64,000 bases of DNA from Mytilinidion resinicola (lineage: Eukaryota; Ascomycota; Dothideomycetes; Mytilinidiales; Mytilinidiaceae). Positions 52,733 through 63,817 of this stretch are shown here, piece by piece. Position 1 is the first letter of the stretch. Each line of letters opens with the position of its first letter. The notes below the pieces were generated by a model. The model worked only from the letters and a program-made list of their open reading frames with translations. It did no database searches and was not told where the DNA came from. The translations under genes were made by a program, and so were the position numbers. The stretch covers positions 800,431-864,430 of the forward strand of contig NW_022985452.1 of assembly GCF_010093595.1 (NCBI RefSeq). The letters run 5' to 3'.

Positions 52733-53955
52733 TGATGGAGTTACAGTGAGAGGTAGAAGCAAGGAAACGACGTGCACTTCGAGGACGTAGGCACATCGTG
52801 GTGGAACACACGTGATCATCGGCCCGAGGGGGAAATATGACGCTGTATGTACATATCGACTTCGTGTCCTGTGGAAACAGAGGAGATACTTCAAAGCGTC
52901 CATTCCATGTACTTATCTACATTGCGTGCGTACAACGAGCATCTTCCCCCACTCTCATCAATTGAGTCTTTGTTCACGCTGGGCCTTTCACCATGCACGT
53001 AGGCAGAAGTCATCGTATATACATTTAACTACCACTGCCGTAGGCTTCAAATCGCTCAACTCCATTTCAAATCATGGCTCGAACTTGCCGGCTCCGCCCG
53101 CAGGCCGGTCACGCTTCAGATCTAGTACATGCATCTCAGCACTTTTGAAGTTAGACGCCTTCCAACCAGCCTATATGCTAAAACTGCGCCACAATTAGCC
53201 CACCAGCCTCACATGCAGCTAGCCCCTGGGTAACTATCATCTCATGACTACAATTCAGACAAGGTCCCCACGAAAGTCCTCGTTCCAGTCTCCCGCAGAA
53301 CCGGTCCAGGATGCCAATGAACTGGAGCTTCGGAGTATGCTTCTTCCAACGAGCGGCCAGCATGACAGGGCTTCAACATGGGTTAGCGACACCTTCCAAG
53401 CCCGCAACAACATGTCCAAATGCCGCATGGCGTCAATGTGCAGCACCCCAGCCTGATTGACATTTCACGATCGCGCCCTTCACGTGTGGCGCTTGTCTGG
53501 CGCTGGCATGGGGTTTGCCCGTATCCTTCACCGGTGTGGCGCTCAGGTGCAGCCCTTCTAGTGGTTCGTGAGGCGCACTTCGTACATCAGCCTCCATCCC
53601 TCCCTCTTCTTCACGCAGCGGCTGTGCAGCGGCCACCCTCGACATTCTTAAACCCCAGCCAAGGCAGCCAGCTGCCTGAACTGTTCCTGCGTATCGACTC
53701 GCGACTCGGTACCTTTTCTATATCATCCACGGTACTTGGTCCTCGCTTGGTCCTCGACACTCTCCGCCCGTGCGACGTGTCGCCATCCCTGTCGCGCAAC
53801 TATTCATCATCCTTATTCACTAGAATACTATTTTCCATCAGCATTTTATCAATTCACTATTCTCCTCGGCTTTTGGAGTCCTCTACCGCATCGGGCGCGG
53901 TGTGCCAAGTGCCCATTTCTAAGGCGCGAAACCAGCAACACCACCTCCAGCTCAC
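52733..53955. other. Intergenic, no supported gene
   Basis: About 1.2 kb upstream of the membrane F-box gene. The plus frame 53420-54115 overlaps that gene's start in another frame and has no motif. A pyrimidine-rich leader (TTTTCTATATCATCC, ATTCACTAGAATACTATTTTC) precedes the ATG at 53956. Confidence 0.45.
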
Positions 53956-55786
53956 ATGGCGATACCTGATGCTAGCGCGTCGGGCTACCCGGCTGCTATC
54001 CTGCGATTTGCCATTTTCGTGCCATTTGGCATCTACTATGCAACTGCAGGGCAACACTGGACAACTATTAGGAAGCACGACATCCTCCAGCATGCTCCCT
54101 ATAGCCCCAGCATAGGTCACGGAGAGCTCATTGCAGCAAGATGGGTATGTATCTACTACTCTCGTATCTCAGTATTCTATTCATGCGGTTATTTCCACCT
54201 CCTCTTATCATCGCCCTCGACATTGCGTTCTGCTTGCAACCTGCAGCTGTGATGTTTTTGCAAAGCCAGCAACGATTATTCACCAATCTCGATCAATTTC
54301 AATCTCTACTTCACTCTTCCGTTCTAGAAATACGTCTCTTGTCTCTACTATGATTCTAGAACCTTTGCTGATAGAATAGACCAAAATCGGCTTCTACTGG
54401 AATTTCGCCATCTGGATACCCAACATCATCTTTCCAGGACCTCTCGTTTTCCTAGTTGGCGTCTTCGACACTGCCATTGCTACCATGTTGAGCCTTGCCC
54501 TAAACTCGCAGACGAAACACAGTCCTCACACGTTCGGTACTTGCAAATGGGGAGGTGCCGAAACCTGGCAGGTGCCCAACGGCACTGAGAGCTTCTTCAC
54601 TGTGGCTGGCCGACTCAATTCTACAGTCGCTTCCTCGGAGAGAATGTGCAGGGACTATGTTCAGGAATGGAAATATAGCATGGCCATTGTGTGAGTTGGA
54701 GTAGACGGATTCATTCATGAGTATATTCTAATCAGCAACAGGACCCTCTACTGGACGATCGCTCTCTGCAACTTGGCCTTCAGCATCATCTCAACAGTAT
54801 CCGCCGCAAAGTCTTCAACCCCACAGTCCTTTCGCAAGAATTTGATCGACTCCGCCATGGCCTTGCCTCGCCTCATCTTCTTTATCCTTATGGGCTTGTC
54901 TATTATTCCTATTATCATCTTCCGTTGTCTCCCTCTCCCCATCAAATCCCGCTTCCGCTTCGGCACCCGCTATACTGTCAAAGCCACCGAAGTTCTACCA
55001 CCGCCAGAAGAGATCAAGATGCGCATGATGCGGCCAACGCCCATTCCGCCCTCTCATACCCGCTACGACACCCATGGGGCCTACGAACAATCTCCTAACC
55101 CTCTCGCCGACTTCCTCAACTACGACATTCTCGTCCTCATCGCCCGCGACCTCCACTACGTCGATCTCATCAATCTCTCCCTAACCTCGAAGAGCATGCG
55201 CGACGTCGTCTTCCCCGGCACCGACCACGCCGCCCGCTCCGACCACTTCGCCCTCTACACCTGCGAGCCGGATTCGAAAACCGAGTGCTGGAACTGCACG
55301 ATGCAGACATGTCGTGGCTGCGGTTTCTGGAGCCACATGCCGCAGACGGCGACGCTGTTCCACCTCGACGGCTGCGAGCCCTATTGCAGCAGCTGCTACT
55401 TCAGCAACGTTTGCGCTCGCAAGGGGAAGGCCATGGATAACACAAAGTGCGTGTGTGCGCCGAAGCCGCCGCCGAGCTGGTGGAAGAGGATCATGTACGG
55501 GGAGACGGCTACTAGGGTTCAAGTGGCGGCCAGTGGGACGGCACCATCGCGGCTGCTGTGCGCGATGTGTTGGGATATGGGATCTTTGGAGGTGGCGCAG
55601 CGGCGCGAGGAGAGGACGAAGGCGGAGCTGCGAGACCCCAATCGGTGTAAGACGTGTGCGAAGTGTGGGCTGGGTCTGGGACGGGGCGTCCGGTGGTGGG
55701 TACATAAGCAATGTGGGAAGGAGTGTAGGAGTCGTCTCCATCTCCCGTGGGGAATACTAGGGAAAGGTAGGGACGAGGAGGGGTGA
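53956..55786 (+). CDS. Membrane-anchored F-box-like protein with cysteine-rich C-terminus
   Basis: Model: exons 53956-54144, 54380-54690 and 54742 (or 54736) to 55786, about 514 residues. The N-terminal part has hydrophobic segments (LRFAIFVPFGIYYATAG, GFYWNFAIWIPNIIFPGPLV, TLYWTIALCNLAFSIIST, LIFFILMGLSIIPIIIF). It is followed by an F-box-like helix set (LNYDILVLIARDLHYVDLIN then LSLTSKSMRDVVF). The end is a cysteine-rich region with CWNCTMQTCRGCGF, CEPYCSSCYFSNVC and CKTCAKCGLG, suggesting zinc binding. The layout matches a filamentous-ascomycete family of unknown substrate. The interval 54145-54379 is modelled as a 235-nt intron but contains a hydrophobic frame (FPPPLIIALDIAFC) that could be an additional exon. 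That part of the model is uncertain; the rest is solid. Confidence 0.78.
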
Positions 55787-55985
55787 GAGCATGCCAGAAG
55801 ATTGGGAGGATCGTAATTTGCATAACGGACGATTGGTGTAGCATGGCGTTTGGGGTACGATTCAATGATGTACATGATAGGGACTCGAACCGAAGGATTC
55901 TGTTTCTGACATTGCAAAGCCGGATCATCGCCCTGGTGATCCAAGTTTCAACACTAGATACTGCCCAAAACCACGCCACAAGCCC

Positions 55986-56494
55986 TCAACCTTCCATCTT
56001 CTCGTCCTTCTTCGCCTCCTCGGGCTGCGCCAGAAGGGCTCGGATGGCCCGTATCTCCTCCTCCCTCGCCCAAATCTTTCCCTGTAAGACCGCCATTTTG
56101 ACGTCTATTGAGGCCCGCATGACGTGCACAGCTTGAAGCTGACGCCGCCGCTTCTCGGTGGGGATGGGGCCTATGATTCATGAGTTGGCATTTGGTTTGA
56201 AACTTTACGAAATCATGAATTGATGTGAAGCCCCTCAACCCTTCAGGACGGGCAGACGTCTGGAATGTTCCAGGCGATCAGGGAAAGGTAGTAGTGAGGA
56301 CTAACGTTTGGTCTTCTTCGCCGCGGGGGCAGCGGGAGCGGGGACGGCGGGAGCAGGCGCGTCCTCCATGGTGGCGTAGGGGGGGTCAAGGGTAGAGGCG
56401 GCGATGGCGGCGGCCGGGGAGTGGGTGTTGGAGTGGTTCTGCTGTGAGAATTAGCATTAGCCTCAATGCGACATGAGGAGGTTAGTAGCGTACG
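55986..56494 (-). CDS. Modular small coiled-coil protein gene D (5' exon unresolved)
   Basis: Exons 56494 and upstream (ISENLNLTSTTTAIIADNS, no ATG in frame), 56441-56306 (QNHSNTHSPAAAIAASTLD, then MEDAPAPAVPAPAAPAAKKT) and 56170-55986 (PIPTEKRRRQLQAVHVMRAS, KMAVLQGKIWAREEEIRAIR, ending AKKDEKMEG). The last junction is phase 1, as in genes A, B and C. If translation starts at the ATG at 56369 the product is 82 residues. The upstream region from about 56494 to 56640 aligns with 27530-27640 in front of gene B, so the two loci are duplicates that include the 5' region. The C-terminal KMEG-stop is also seen in gene A. It lies between convergent neighbours: the F-box gene (plus) and MFS gene (minus). 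Function unknown. Confidence 0.5.
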
Positions 56495-56965
56495 CTGTTG
56501 TCGGCTATGATGGCGGTGGTGGTGCTGGTCAGATTGAGATTTTCCGAAATTTCAATGGACGGATCTGTACGATGGAGGAAGAGAAGCAGGTCATGCGCGA
56601 GAAGATTAAGGATAGCTTTTCTGGCTTAGCAGACAAGGCTCAGGTTGGTGAGTGAAGGTATTCACCACTTCACCGCAATAGTGACTAGAAGGAAGCGAGC
56701 GACTCTACAGATCACGCCGTCTGGGGTGGCCCAGCGAACTCACACAAAACGGAGCAAAACGAATTTGATAGATGAAAAGATGTCTGTGGAAGTAACATGT
56801 TTAGTAGTCCTTTATGCGAAGCGCCTTATCCCCAGGGCCTGCCCTGAAGGGTTTTTTCTGCGGCTTTGTGTAGTCCCCCTGACACCGCGACGATGACCTA
56901 CCTCATCGCCGTTACCCTGAGAGCTTCTGCGCAAATCGACTTCGCGCCACCTAACATTAATCCAA

Positions 56966-58908
56966 TTAGATTCGCCTACTCCTCACAACACGACTGGGCT
57001 GGGAACTCACCATCCCCCGAAACCTCTTTCCAAACACATACGCCGGCCCCGTCAACGTGCAAACCCCCAAATTGACCGCCGCAATAACATAAAACACCTG
57101 CCTCGGCCCCACCCGCAAATACCACCCATTCACGTACGTCGTCGCCAGGAACGTGAAGACCGCTTTAGCGAAATTGATCGTCACAAACGCCTGGTTCGCG
57201 TCCCTGGGGTGGCAGTCAATCACGTACGTCAGGCTGGCCTGCGTCGCGAACGGCACCGAGAGCGCGTGCAACGACATGAAGACGAGCGGCCACGCCAGCG
57301 GCGCGTGGTTATGCACGCTCGTCCCGAAGCCGAGGAAGCCGATGGTGGACAGCGGCATCGCGACGAGCATGAGCGTGAGCCGGAACTCGGGCTCGAAGAC
57401 GCCGCGGTTGCGGCGCGCCATGCCCTTTGCTACGGTGTCTGCCATCCAGCCAGACAGCGGCGAGCCGAGCAGCGCGACGCCGAATAATGGCAGGTTCGTC
57501 AGCCCGATCTGCGAGGGTGTTAGATTGTACGGCGGACTTCCGAACGCGGTCGCTGATAGCAGCGAGATGACTAGCAGCCACGTGAAGAAAGACCCGTAGA
57601 CGATGGTGCTGAAGAGCACGGCCGGGTACGCGATTAGCGGGAACGGCTTGATCACGCCTTTCCAGTAGCTCTCAGGGCTGAGGCGGCCGCGAAATACGCG
57701 TAGTTGGCGGCGGTAGGGCTCGCGTCCGTCGTGCTCGATCATCCAGAAGGAGTTGCCTTTTTCCTGGAGCTGAGCGGTGCGCTCGCGTGGGGAGGTAAAG
57801 GTGGTCTCGAGGACGAAGAAGTAGGTCAAGGGCAGGAGGAAAATGAAGATCATTCCTGCGATTGCGAAGGTGGAGCGGATGCCGAGAGTTTGTATGATGT
57901 ATCCGGAGATGGTTTGGCTGTATATTTTAGTATGAACGATTGTGATGAGTGAAGGGTAGGAAGGGAAGTTTTACCCGAGGAGAACACCGGAAGCAAGCAT
58001 GACGCCCCATATAGCGAGGCGAGAGCCGCGTTGGTGGACGAAGAAGAGGTCGGAGACAGAACTGGTGACTAGAGTTTCTAGGGGAGCAGAGGCCATGCCC
58101 TGGACGACCCGCATGGCTGCAAGAGATTGGAAGGACTGCGCCAGGTCAGCAGAGCGGTGGGTGCTAGGAACGATGGCTAGGTCATACGGAAGCTAGATAT
58201 CCCCAAACGCAAGTACCGATCAGAATCACCGTAGATATCAGGAAGAAAGGCCGCTTTCCCCAAATGTTTGCGCCGGCGGCTGTAAAGAATGTCGTCGATC
58301 CGATCCAAAATGCAAAGAAGCCGATCATGAAGCTGGAAACCATGTCGAGGCTGACGTTGTACTGGACTGCGATGGTATGGAGACCGGGAGTGAGCATTGG
58401 GCCGAGGCTGGTGGACTGGTCAGTACAGTACTAGGCCATAAGTCTGGGCACACGCATTCATCACTGCTTAGCTCCGATCTTGCTCACTTGACACCACCGT
58501 GAGGAGTAGCCCAGCTAGTCAGCAGCTAGAGAGTCAAGAAGCAGTGCGATTTACACTGCATCAAACTTGACATCACGCCTAGGCTTTGGAAATCCCATCG
58601 GGGTACCCCCAGCAGTAGCGAGCGGGTGCACAGACTTACTGCCTGTGTCTGTATGTCTATGGGTGCCATCTGAGGTGGAGGTTCTTACGCAGTCGTCAGC
58701 CCCGAGCTGAACGCAAGAATAACCATGATGGTATTTTTCCATAGCGGAGACCCTATTCATAGGTAAGAACCCAGCTACTGGTTTTAGACATACTATTTGA
58801 CTTACAATTGAGAGGATCATTGATGTTGTCGGATGGCTGGGGTTGCAGGATGATGTTCCCATCCTTTTGCAAGTAATCGGTATCTCCAGTGGCATTCGCT
58901 GCAAACAT
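56966..58908 (-). CDS. Major facilitator superfamily transporter (DHA1-like)
   Basis: Five exons, 58908-58806, 58752-58689, 58407-58188, 58135-57975 and 57917-56966, give 499 residues in one frame. The N-terminus carries GNIILQPQPSDNINDPLNWS, the usual lead-in of fungal drug:proton antiporter-type MFS proteins. Twelve hydrophobic segments can be followed, among them IMVILAFSSGLTTALGPMLT, FMIGFFAFWIGSTTFF, FFLISTVILIGTCVWGYL and FIFLLPLTYFFVLETTF before the central loop. A motif-A-like RGSRLAIWG and the motif ISGYIIQTLGIRSTFAIAG support the fold. It would export small molecules or toxic compounds; the substrate is unknown. The second intron is 281 nt because it contains a MITE-1 copy, while the other introns are 52-57 nt. 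A further upstream exon is possible; the ATG at 59032 does not join cleanly. Confidence 0.86.
58426..58651 (+). mobile_element. MITE-1 copy inside intron 2 of the MFS gene
   Basis: 226 bp with TA on both sides (58424-58425, 58652-58653). The left end is CAGTACTAGGCCATAAGTCT and the right part AGACTTACTGCCTGTGTCTG. The CTTGACACCACCGTGAGGAG, CTGCATCAAACTTGACATCA and GGGGTACCCCCAGCAGTAGC blocks are well preserved. The intron donor (58688) and acceptor (58408) lie outside it. Confidence 0.87.
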
Positions 58909-59519
58909 GATATCATTAGCGAAGATCTCATTTTTCTATACAATAGATTTCCTGACCAATCACTGGCGACGCCCCGATGGTAGCTGTCCCAGGAGGATTT
59001 TCCATCAGCGGGTCTTGAAGAACCCCCCAACCCATCTTTGCGCGATCGGTATAGGATAGATTGAAGAGAGAACGTAAGAAGAAAGCCGCCTGCGGCTAGA
59101 ATGAAGGGGAAGAAAAGAAACAATAGAGATCAACTCAGGAAGTGAAGGTGAACATTGCGTGGTACGGAAGTGCTTGCCTTATCACGTCTGACATTTCAGC
59201 ATCCAAGCACAACGAGTCGAGGCAGTCCCCGTTACTCCGAAACAACTTCTAGAAGGTGAGCCCAGCAGGCAATTGCCGTGTGATCGTGCTTTCAATGCAC
59301 GCCATGCTTTGATTATCTTTGTGCGGGTGAGCATGGAAGTATGAAACACCAGGTCCTCCGTGTGTTAGCTGCCGAACGTTAACCGCATCGCCTCATGTTC
59401 CAGATGATCTGTGTCTCAGTATGCCTAAAGCATCAGTGCTTGGTCGTATGATCGGGTCGTTTCATAATCCCCGTAAAATCTGAGTTGACGAGGGTAAAAT
59501 GCCAAGGACAGTAAGTCAG

Positions 59520-59670
59520 TCTTGCCAGGCTCCGTTGAACATAAAGTGGCAGCTTAACACTGTTTAAGGTGGCCTGGAGAGCTATCGGACTTGCCGAAAC
59601 TGTCGCTTTAAAATGAATTATAACGTACTAGTGGCCCTCAAGTAGTGGTAGCCGAGTGTACACAAAGTTG
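59520..59670 (+). mobile_element. MITE-3 copy
   Basis: CTCCGTTGAACATAAAGTGG, TTAAGGTGGCCTGGAGAGCT, ATCGGACTTGCCGAAACTGT, CGTACTAGTGGCCCTCAAGT and GAGTGTACACAAAG appear in the same order as at 27230 and 42150, and inverted at 61345. Confidence 0.65.
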
Positions 59671-60744
59671 AAGAGGGCGAGTACCTAGCAATATAGATGT
59701 CCATAAATATGCATTGAAGTTTGACGACGGTGTAGGGGTGATAATGATGTTAAAACGAGAAAATAACGACGTTCAACAAGTCTCCTACAGAGCGGCGTTA
59801 ACGAAATTAAGATGAAAATACAATCCCCCGTCAGAGGTCTGCATACGCCCTCATGCCACAGGTAAAGGTACTCCAAACCACTCTCGAACTTACAAAAGAG
59901 ACAATAATTCGGCATTTCGTACAACTTGTAAGCTCGTTGGGCCACCCCAAACACTGCTGCCAAGCACCGCGAGACAGGACTACTAAGTATAGCCAACCCT
60001 AATAAGTAAGAAAATTCAGCGAGGAACCTCACGCCGTAATGCAGTACTTCCGGGTATTCCAACATCATCGTAGTGTTCATCATCCAAACCGGCCATCGCA
60101 ATATCAGTCAATCCACCAGCACATTCCCACCATGTGTCGCATGAGCAGCCTTTTGAGGTTGACAGCTCTCCGTTGTCCGGCCTGGAGAAGAGCGCGGGTT
60201 GGTCTGAAGGTCCCTCCGACTTCCAGCGGGTGATCGGATCAAGCCCTTTGGTATCGGAAACGGTTGAGACGCGGTTAAGAAGTGGCGTGTGGAACTTGCA
60301 GCTCGGCGACGGTTCCTGAGCAGCGCGATGGCCTGCAAAGTGTTAGCCAGCATCTTATGCCCCTTTTAGGATCGGTCATCGACAAAGATGGGTCAAACGA
60401 TGTAGAACATAAACCATGTGAACTATGGTAATAGAGATTGACAGTGTTTAGGATGTATGAGTAGGAGATTGCGGCTCTTGCTAACACTTGCCAGGGTTCG
60501 TGTTGGACGATTGGAGATGTGATGGTTGGTGCACGCCGGGCGCATTCTTTACAGATAATGACGAATCTGCTGCCAAATGGATTCGTTCCGCATTATGGAA
60601 TGAAATGACGGCCACGAAGTTGGTGTCTGACACCTGCTTCGGTGTGCTGCTGCCGTTAGGTACAGTGACACGACGGGTGGATACCGTTCCGTACGTTGTC
60701 ACTTGAACAAGCGTCATTACGATACCCTAAAGACCATGGAGCGG

Positions 60745-61107
60745 TTACTTAAAAGAGGCCAAGTAATGTAAGGGATCCGAAATCAATCTGTTAGGTACTC
60801 TTAGGTGGGTGAATGGGGTGTCGACTCCGATTTGAACTCGCTGACCCGCCACCGCCGCAGAATCTTGGGCAAAGCAAGCAATTGACGTGGCATGGGGCGA
60901 AGGTAAATTTGAACGACTTTCTTGTTTGCCTTGTTTTGGCCACACAGCGGCAGGATTGTTAGAGTTGCCGCGCGGATGTTTACGTGAAGCCATACAGTTC
61001 GAAGGTGTGTGAGCGTCCCGTTCTCCAGGAAAAGGCATCGCTACAGATCCTAGAAGGTAAGTGACAATATCTAGGAGACAATATGTAGCGCTGGTATGAG
61101 GTGTCAT
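60745..61107 (-). CDS. Possible small protein, 120 residues
   Basis: ATG-initiated open frame with a weakly hydrophobic N-terminus (TYCLLDIVTYLLGSVAMPF) and an otherwise polar sequence. A GTACCT donor-like site near its end (FTHLR|gtacct) might join it to the minus frame at 60717-60481, but I found no clean acceptor. No homology is recognised. Confidence 0.22.
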   Translation of the reverse strand: MTPHTSATYCLLDIVTYLLGSVAMPFPGERDAHTPSNCMASRKHPRGNSNNPAAVWPKQGKQESRSNLPSPHATSIACFAQDSAAVAGQRVQIGVDTPFTHLRVPNRLISDPLHYLASFK

Positions 61108-61344
61108 GTGGCATCATGAACTGTGTGAATGGAACTGTGGCGATGAGTCGGGGGAGAGAGATGATATGAGATAAGCAACACGCGGGTCACGAGCTTGGCA
61201 CCACATTTTGTCTCTCTCATTTCGCTTGGTCCGACTAGCCCGTTCTTCATGTGATATCAGCTGCATGGCGCCTTGTCGGGCAAGCCAACCAGCCCTACAT
61301 ATTGTATCCGTCTGACGACAGACTCCCTTGAAACTTCGCCCTCT

Positions 61345-61465
61345 CTGGGTTCGTGCACACTTGCCTAGCACAGCTTGAGGTCCTCTAACACATCAAGAAG
61401 TCTTACAAAGCGACAGCTTTAGCAAGCGCGACAGCTCTCTGGCCACCTCCGACGGTGTTGAACTG
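61345..61465 (-). mobile_element. MITE-3 copy, reverse orientation
   Basis: GTGCACACTTGCCTAGCACA, GCTTGAGGTCCTCTAACACA, AAAGCGACAGCTTTAGCAAG, GACAGCTCTCTGGCCACCTC and GACGGTGTTGAACTGCGACT are the inverted counterparts of the blocks at 59520-59670. Confidence 0.65.
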
Positions 61466-62297
61466 CGACTGCATATTTTCGGGGCGTAGTCGGTTACAGG
61501 ACAATGGGACTAGTGCGGATGTTGGCGCGGACATTCCAGGAATCAGAGCTTACTCCGCCACGGCAGCCACTGGCTTCGTTGGATTCCATCTCCTTGGAGG
61601 AGACGCGGTGAGTACGAAGGGATCTAAAACGCATGCCGCGCCCAAGGTTTTTGCTTCCGGTCAACGCGGATACCCAGGGCCGACCAATGAGCCGCATTGG
61701 GAGCTCGCTCCATAGCTTTACGATCCATGCCATCAATGGGGTTTCTTGAAGCAACTTTGACAAGATCGTGAGAGGTAGTTAGTCATCGGCCGGATGCTAC
61801 CGTTCACACTGGCGATTGATGGATGAATGCCCCGTAGGAGAGTAGTCGTACTGAGCACCCTCTCGGCCCTTGAAGTATGCGTAGCACGAACAGTGAGACA
61901 AAGAATTGCGTTCAAGTGTAATGGTAAGTAATTGACGCGTCAAATAGGACGGAAGAGGTCTTGAGGGGAAGTGAATGCTGGGCCGTCACGCGTGCCCGTG
62001 GTGGTGCTGTGGACTCTCAATGGTGGTGTTCCGCTGGGCGAGTGGCGACATCGTCGGATTTGCCACCAGATAGAGTAGGTCAAGAAGCGGTCAGAGGCGA
62101 ATCGTGGTGTTGAAGCCTGGACGTTGCCTGGACGTCTTGGGGGAGGGAGTGCGCGGAAGGTTTGCCGCTATGCCTCTTCCCGCCCTAGCGCGAGTCCGGC
62201 ATCTGGCTCGAGCGCCTCTGCATTTGCCAACTCATCGCCATCGACCCGACCTTCCCCACCGGATGCTGTAGCAGAGCCTCATGCCACGTTAGCGCCC

Positions 62298-63817
62298 ATG
62301 GACCATGTGGCCGGCACCATCGTCGAACGGGTTCAGTCTCTGAGTGACATTGAACTCGCCTCACTCCTCTGCCTTGTCGCCGACCAGCATTGCATCATCG
62401 AGGCCGAAGAGGGGCTACTCGATGGAGTTGAGAGGGAGATACAACTTGTAAATATATCCAGGCATTGAACGAAGAAATGAGGTTCTAGCTGACGCATAAA
62501 GGTGTCTTCCGATGTCTTTGGATTGTCATGCTGCGTCTTGAACTGCTCGGAAAGTACCACTTTGGATGACTTCGGAAAGGGCATTCTCGTGACCGAAGAC
62601 GATGACAGATTCGATTTCAGTGAACGGAGAAGATCTAACGATGATGTAAGAGTTTCTCCTCATTGATCCTTGGATAAAGCCTTACGCCAATCCTCTCTGT
62701 CACCGAATGCTCGCTTTAGCAAACCAACATCAGTATCTAATCCATGCATCCAGTATTTCTCGTCCTTCTCAATTTCGGATCAAATAAGGCACTCAGAGAA
62801 GCGTGTTCCAAGGTCGCCGGGGGCCTTCAACCCACTAGACAGCCGGAAGATCGCCAACATCGTCATTGCAAAGAACTTGAACGAGACTCACCAACAAGTT
62901 CAGATTCAGGCTCTTGAGGTAGGCTTCATCCGAAGGCGATGTAAATATGACCCTATGCTCACTTTTTTCGCAGCTCATACGTGGAAAGAGAGTATTCACG
63001 AGAACAGCAGTTCACGCAGCACCAAAGCCTTTTCTTTTCATAGCTTTGAATGCTTCTGAGTCCGAATTCAAGCTCATCCAACACTTGGTAATCCTATCTT
63101 CGATATGTTCAACGAGCAGATCTAAGTAGTCATACAGAACGATCAATTCTTCATTTCGCACAGGCACTTCGCCGAGGACGGCCTTCCCAACCTGGAGGAA
63201 TTGCTAGCCAACGCGAATTTTTCAGAGGATGGCACATCAGCTTCATCGGTAATCCGATCGACCCCAATGAAACTCCCTGCTTCAAAGCCTACGATGCCGA
63301 TCTTTTCGCAAGATGTAAATATCCAGTCTTAAACATCGCGCCCAACCTTGCTAACTACCCTCCAGGACCTTAATGCACTCGTAGCTTCCACCGCGGAGGT
63401 GCGCATAAGCCCGGAAATCCGTGCATATATGCACAACATCATCGTCTTCTTGAGATTACATCGCGCCGTTGCAGGAGGCATCTCCGCAGCCTCTACGCGA
63501 CATTTCAGCGCGCTAGTCCGGTAAGCCTCCAATCTTGCTGTGTCGATATTCTCCCATTATGGTTGGATGGGGATTCTGACCATCATTCTCATTACAGAGC
63601 TCTCGCGCCCCTTCACGGTTATACGTACGCGTCGCCGTCTCTCGTCACCCTTGCAACCAGCAAGATATTCCGGCATAGAATCGTGCTTACCACGCCAGAG
63701 AACGAGCGAAGCATGCAGTGGGGAAGTTCATTAGATGCTGTAAAGGCCGTGTTGGATGGTGTCACTGCGGAAGATGTTATAGAAGAGGTGTTGCACGCAG
63801 TAGAGGTTCCCTTATAG
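62298..63817 (+). CDS. MoxR/magnesium-chelatase-like family protein (fungal)
   Basis: Seven exons, 62298-62447, 62502-62645, 62754-62918, 62974-63087, 63138-63314, 63366-63520 and 63598-63817, give 374 residues with every junction in frame. Recognisable parts are IELASLLCLVADQHCIIEAE at the start, then IANIVIAKNLNETHQQVQIQ and LIRGKRVFTRTAVHAAPKPF. After these come NDQFFISHRHFAEDGLPNLE, MHNIIVFLRLHRAVAGGISA and ENERSMQWGSSLDAVKAVLD, ending AEDVIEEVLHAVEVPL. These match the fungal proteins usually labelled magnesium chelatase, related to the AAA+ ATPase MoxR/ChlI group but lacking clear Walker motifs in this copy. Fungi make no chlorophyll, so the label reflects fold only and the role is unknown. 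The start is the first ATG before the conserved block; the frame is open further upstream without ATG. Confidence 0.88.

Larger units (their letters stand above)
58909..62297. other. Long spacer with MITE remnants and weak open frames
   Basis: About 3.4 kb between the MFS gene and the Mg-chelatase-like gene. MITE-3 copies lie at 59520-59670 and 61345-61465. The minus frames 59685-60101 and 60481-60717 and the plus frames 60134-60319 and 60488-60706 have no ATG at their head and no domain. One ATG-initiated minus frame (60745-61107) is listed separately. Nothing else is supported. Confidence 0.45.

Noticed and set aside
53420..54115. A 231-codon plus frame upstream of the membrane F-box gene
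   Set aside because: It overlaps the real start in another frame, is Ser/Arg/Pro-rich like translated UTR, and shows no motif.
59685..60101. A 138-codon minus frame between the MFS and Mg-chelatase-like genes
   Set aside because: Begins at TTG, no in-frame upstream ATG, no recognisable feature; part of it adjoins MITE sequence.
62298..63817. Chlorophyll-pathway magnesium chelatase
   Set aside because: Only a fold-level family label; fungi lack the pathway and clear Walker motifs are not visible in the spliced product.
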